Shown piece by piece: positions 60,061-64,000 of a stretch of DNA of 64,000 bases (positions are counted from its first letter, which is position 1; each line of letters starts with the position of its first letter). A program made the position numbers and the translations under genes. Below the pieces are notes generated by a model that saw only the letters and a program-made list of their open reading frames with translations, had not been told where the DNA came from and ran no database searches. This DNA comes from Acestrorhynchus altus (taxonomy: Eukaryota; Chordata; Actinopteri; Characiformes; Acestrorhynchidae), in the NCBI GenBank assembly GCA_034509495.1, contig CM067521.1, positions 15,536,991 through 15,600,990 on the forward strand, in the 5' to 3' direction.

Positions 60061-62485
60061 AAATTTATATAATTTATACAAATGTGATTTGGATTTTATT
60101 TTTGATATTGATATTTTTGATCTCACTGTTAAAATTAACCTACCCTTAAAATTATAGACTGTTCATGTCTTTGTCAGAAATGTTTCAACTACAAGATCTG
60201 TCTGTTTAATTTGCTGCCTAATATATTATAGCTGGGTAATATAAATATCAATATACTGAGATATATTTGGTGCAAGGTAGAAAAAAACAATCATTTTAGA
60301 ATATCACATTATTAGAGTTCACCATCTGTGCACAATTTAATTCCAAAAAAGAAACTGAATGGGTTGTTTGTGTGGAAATGGTTTAGTTTTCTGGAGGGAT
60401 GACACTCTGCAGATTACTAATGCTGCAGATGCTAATGAAAATCACATGAGTGTACTTAGGTGGAAAAATAAAGTGATTGCATACAATATTTAGTCATAGT
60501 AGATCCTTACTATTGGGGATTATTAACACAAGTGATTACTATAAATACCCACATGTACCTGCTTCAACTCTAATGTATCAACAATCCAAGTTTCACTAGA
60601 TAGATCATTACAAATCAAGCACCTGTAAAAAAAATCTGCAGAAGGCTACTGAGTGTGTTATTTTACTTTAATACCATTGAATTGGGGGTGGAACTGTACA
60701 GTTCTTGTATGTGAATCAATACTTTTTGTGTATTTCCTGAATATAACAAATTGTGTTTGCTAAAATACATAAAATTAAACATTGATGTTGGGCAATCACA
60801 CTATTCTGTGAGCAGACAGCAACATCTACTGAAGAGGAAAGAGCGAAGCCCAAGTAATGACCAATGTATCAATAATGACGCCTCCATATACACAGCCGAC
60901 ATAAGCAGATTGCACACACATGAACCGTGGATTAACTACAAAGGTTAACCATAATAGTGTGGAATACAGTTTTACTGCTGCTGTAGTCTTTTACGATGTT
61001 TATTCAAGTGATACCAAGATATTTATAGCTTGTTTTCCAAATAAATGCTTTCAACTCTCAATGCATATGTTGAGTCCAATGTGAAACAAGAAGCCAAATC
61101 AAATAGAAAGGTTCCAAACTGTCTTGCATCAGGCCTAACCTCACAAATGGCTGCAGAACCAGTATTAGAGATTTAGAACACAGCAAAACTAGCAAACACA
61201 ACAGAACAAAAGTGGCTGTTTTATCTTTGCATGACAATATGATGTCAATTTTGGTAGTTGTATTATATTTCTTTCATTAGTATAGGATATTTAAACTTTT
61301 TTTATATTCAAATGTCTCAACATTCTTAATCATATTATGGTATTGTCATTATATTAATTGCATTACATTGTTTCAAAACAACAATATTGTTTATCTCTAA
61401 CTAACCACAATTGTTCGTCATCATGACAAGCCTAGGTGGCAGAATGTTTGTTCCAACACCTGAAGTTCAGAAGCTACTGCTCATTGAAAAACAGCAGTGA
61501 GTCACTTCACTGCCAGCCTTCTTGTATTCTTCACACTGCTGTGTGGCCACTGAAACCTTGGTGGTTCTGTTAAGTCATTAGTAAAAGCTGCACAGACAGC
61601 AGGAGAATAAACTTTACTGTTGACACAGTCATTACGGAGTGGGATGTCTAGCCAAACTAAAAGGAAAAAGAGAAACAGTCATAAAAGACAGCCAAGGGAT
61701 CCACTCTGAATCCTTACATATGCTGGAAAATGTAGGTAGGCTGTTGAGGCCTGTAATAAATTGCACTAAAGCTTTCTTTGTTTGTTTGTTTGTTTTTTAA
61801 ATGAGAAAATTCTTTAAAAACATCTAGAAACCTTCATAAATGTGCTGACTAATGAGCCGTTTCTTTATTTGGCATGTAGCAGTACAGTGGCATCCCTGGT
61901 CAAATTCTGGTTATTGTGAGTTCCTCAGAGAGAAAAAAATGAGAAATGGCTTAAAGCTGAAGATAAAATATTTCTTCAATATTTTTAGATTACTTTCATA
62001 TTTCCAAAAGCCTTTCAGTTCTTGTTTGAGGGGATATTGAACAAAATGCTTCTAGTTCTGTGAAATGAATGGACCATCTTATTGCACTGCTTATTTGTCT
62101 ATCTGTACATTTCCTATTATGTTTAGGCTGAGACTATAAGGGCTATGGCAGGACCCTCTACTGGTGGTGTGATGTTTGTTTGCTTCCAGAATTTTGTCAT
62201 TTAACTGAATTCATTCTTGCATCTACCAGCGAAAAGTTCCACTTGTCACTGGCTACAAGAATAGTCTAAAACATGAATGACCCACTACCATATTTAACAG
62301 TTGAAAAGGAGTTATTTTCCTAAAATTGTGTAATTTCCTATAAACACATACTTGCCTATTGCCTCCACAAAGTTGTATTATTCCTTAAATAAGGAAAACG
62401 GTTCATTGCTGTGTTTGGTTAAAACCAAGAGGAACGTCTGTGCGAATTGATTACATGGTTCTCAGCATTAAAGATCAAGTGTATT
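60061..62485. other. AT-rich intergenic DNA
   Basis: No exon, RNA gene or clear repeat is seen. A motif resembling the ends at 16805 (agctgggtaatata, near 60231) may be a relic of such a MITE. Confidence 0.4.
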
Positions 62486-62489
62486 CAAA

Positions 62490-63190
62490 CAGACTATGAT
62501 CTCAGCTTCAGTAAAACACTTTATGACTTTTATCATCTTAAAACTATACAGAATTGGAGAATTAATGTCCCAACAACTCATCCAAGCTTCAATCTCCAGC
62601 AGGACTGATTATCATAACAAACCTTTCAACAGACTTCCCAAAAAGAGCATTAAACAGCTCCAGCTGATACAAAAAAGCTGCTGCAAGTTTTAACCAGAAC
62701 CAAGAGAAAACAGCACAACCCCAGATCTAAAAGCACAATGTTGGCTTTCTGCTAGTACTTAAAATCCCTAAATTGTAAGGGTCCAGAAAATATTTGTGTC
62801 TGCATGAAGAAGATAAACACAGCAGATCACTTGGATCCTCAGTAAAAAGTCTCAGACCCAGAACTAAACATAGCAAAGCAGCATTTAGCTTCTATTCTAC
62901 AAATAAATGGAACCAGATGATCTTAGATGTGTCCTAAAAGTAGCAGTCTTTAAACTAACGGTAAACATCTACAAAAGCTCTGTCACAACTTGGTTAAACT
63001 GGTTAAAACAAATAGAGGAGTCTGGTCATGCTGGTGAAAGTTATGCACAGATAACCTGATAAAAAGTTTGCATTCAGATTAAAGAACATAAGCTGAACAG
63101 CAAAGCAGCATTAAATTCTACACTACACATTCAGACCCAACTCCTAGATGATCTTAGATGTTGCAGGGTAAAAAGCAGTCTAATTTTCTA
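62490..63190 (+). mobile_element. L2/Rex-like LINE remnant, 3' part
   Basis: Plus-strand reading gives ASISSRTDYHNKPFNRLPKK followed by SIKQLQLIQ, the C-terminal RT region found in fish L2-like LINEs (family form SRLDYCNSL...LQLVQNAAAR). Farther on, kvsDPELNIAKQHLAS and NGTR occupy the place of the KHGEAAF..YAPKLWNSLP segment. A second partial copy of that last segment follows at 63060-63190. Many stops. Confidence 0.65.
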
Positions 63191-63569
63191 TCACTTTTCT
63201 CTAGAATGTTGCACAAAATACACTTGTACGCTGCCGGAGGTGTTGTCCCACCTGGTCCCATAATGCTTGATGGACGATAAACCTGTGAAAGACACAGCAA
63301 ATACCACTACACGAAGGCAAGTGTGACTTGGTCAGAACATCCTAGATGGCTTATCTCAATCAAATGATAATCATGTTGTGGTCAAATAAGATTGTGCCTC
63401 TCAAAGTTTGTCATCTGGGCTAACTGTCTTTGAGTGTGTCATTGAGTTTAGCAGTCAATGATTTCTCACCAAGGTGTACACACTTCTGTTTACACATAAA
63501 CCTCCAACTAATTTCTGTGAAATTCTACAAGGTCTCATGCAGGTGTACTGACAGGACGTCGAGACTTAA

Positions 63570-63800
63570 AACTTTCAGTGGTCTAATGCGCAAGCACTAT
63601 GATCCGGAGATCGCAGGTTTGAATCCAGAGAAAGCAAAATTGGCCACCGTCTCTGTGGGTGGGTGGATAGCACTCTGACACTGAGATGCTGGCCGACACA
63701 GGGATCTTTTATTCATTGTATCGGAGCTGGGGACTCAGCGAATTTCTCCAAGCACATTTGTAAAGAGGCTGTGGCTGGCTTCATGTGTATCAGGGGGGGG
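63570..63800 (+). mobile_element. tRNA-derived SINE, fourth family
   Basis: agtggtctaatgcgcaagc (box A region) and gcaggtttgaatccagag (box B) head the element. The body has ggtgggtggatagcactctg and the end gtggctggcttcatgtgtatc. The open frame across it is an accident. Confidence 0.7.
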
Positions 63801-64000
63801 GTATAATCCTAACAGCCTCAAATAATTGGCACTTCCAAATTGGGTAGAAAATTAGGGGGAAGACATCTTTCCCATTCACATATATGTGCAAAGGGGGTTT
63901 CGTCTAAAAATATGTGGCTGAAGAATCCAACATTTTTTATTGTGCCTTGTTGCGAATAAAATGGAGATACACTAATCATCAGTATTCAAGAATTGCTTAA

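Noticed and set aside
54693..64000. omd or ogn exons expected to follow aspn
   Set aside because: No LRR-coding exon or signal peptide is seen before the right end. They probably lie beyond the window.
1..64000. CRISPR arrays, operons, phage or bacterial mobile systems
   Set aside because: Spliced vertebrate genes and eukaryotic repeats occupy the window. The only regular short repeats are microsatellites.

Overview
This window is vertebrate nuclear DNA, almost certainly from a teleost fish. Genes are split by GT-AG introns, intergenic DNA is AT-rich, and the introns are full of teleost-type repeats: Tc1-like relics, small inverted-repeat elements, tRNA-derived SINEs and L2-like LINE pieces. 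The SINE types resemble those I associate with otophysan fishes (characins, catfishes, carps), but this is only a guess at order level. There are no bacterial, phage or CRISPR features.

Layout. (1) 1-850: last coding exon and 3'UTR of a BTG1/BTG2-type anti-proliferative gene (+), whose first exon lies left of the window. (2) 2330-2800: CpG-rich promoter and first exon of ippk. (3) 2564-21367: complete ippk (+), 13 coding exons, 490 aa. (4) 26208-27286: last three coding exons of cenpp on the minus strand, tail-to-tail with ippk. (5) 35714-43837: ecm2 (+), nine coding exons, 730 aa. (6) 51169-54692: aspn, asporin (+), seven coding exons, 371 aa, with an Asp-rich N-terminus. (7) 54693-64000: intergenic DNA with LINE, SINE and Tc1 relics and no gene I can support.

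The order ippk - cenpp (opposite strand) - ecm2 - aspn matches human 9q22, where CENPP is antisense to the ECM2/ASPN/OMD/OGN cluster. omd and ogn would be expected to the right of the window. The BTG gene on the left is notable: in human, BTG2 lies beside the FMOD/PRELP/OPTC cluster (1q32) and BTG1 near DCN/LUM/KERA/EPYC (12q21), but the 9q22 cluster has no BTG gene. This copy may be the third whole-genome-duplication sister, kept in fish and lost in mammals.

The genes do not form one pathway. ippk makes phytate (InsP6), cenpp is a constitutive centromere component, and ecm2 and aspn are secreted leucine-rich-repeat matrix proteins that probably share history and perhaps regulation. I found no undescribed molecular system. 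The best leads are the extra BTG ohnolog, the missing 5' exons of cenpp, and a Tc1 relic ending 39 bp before the last ippk exon.
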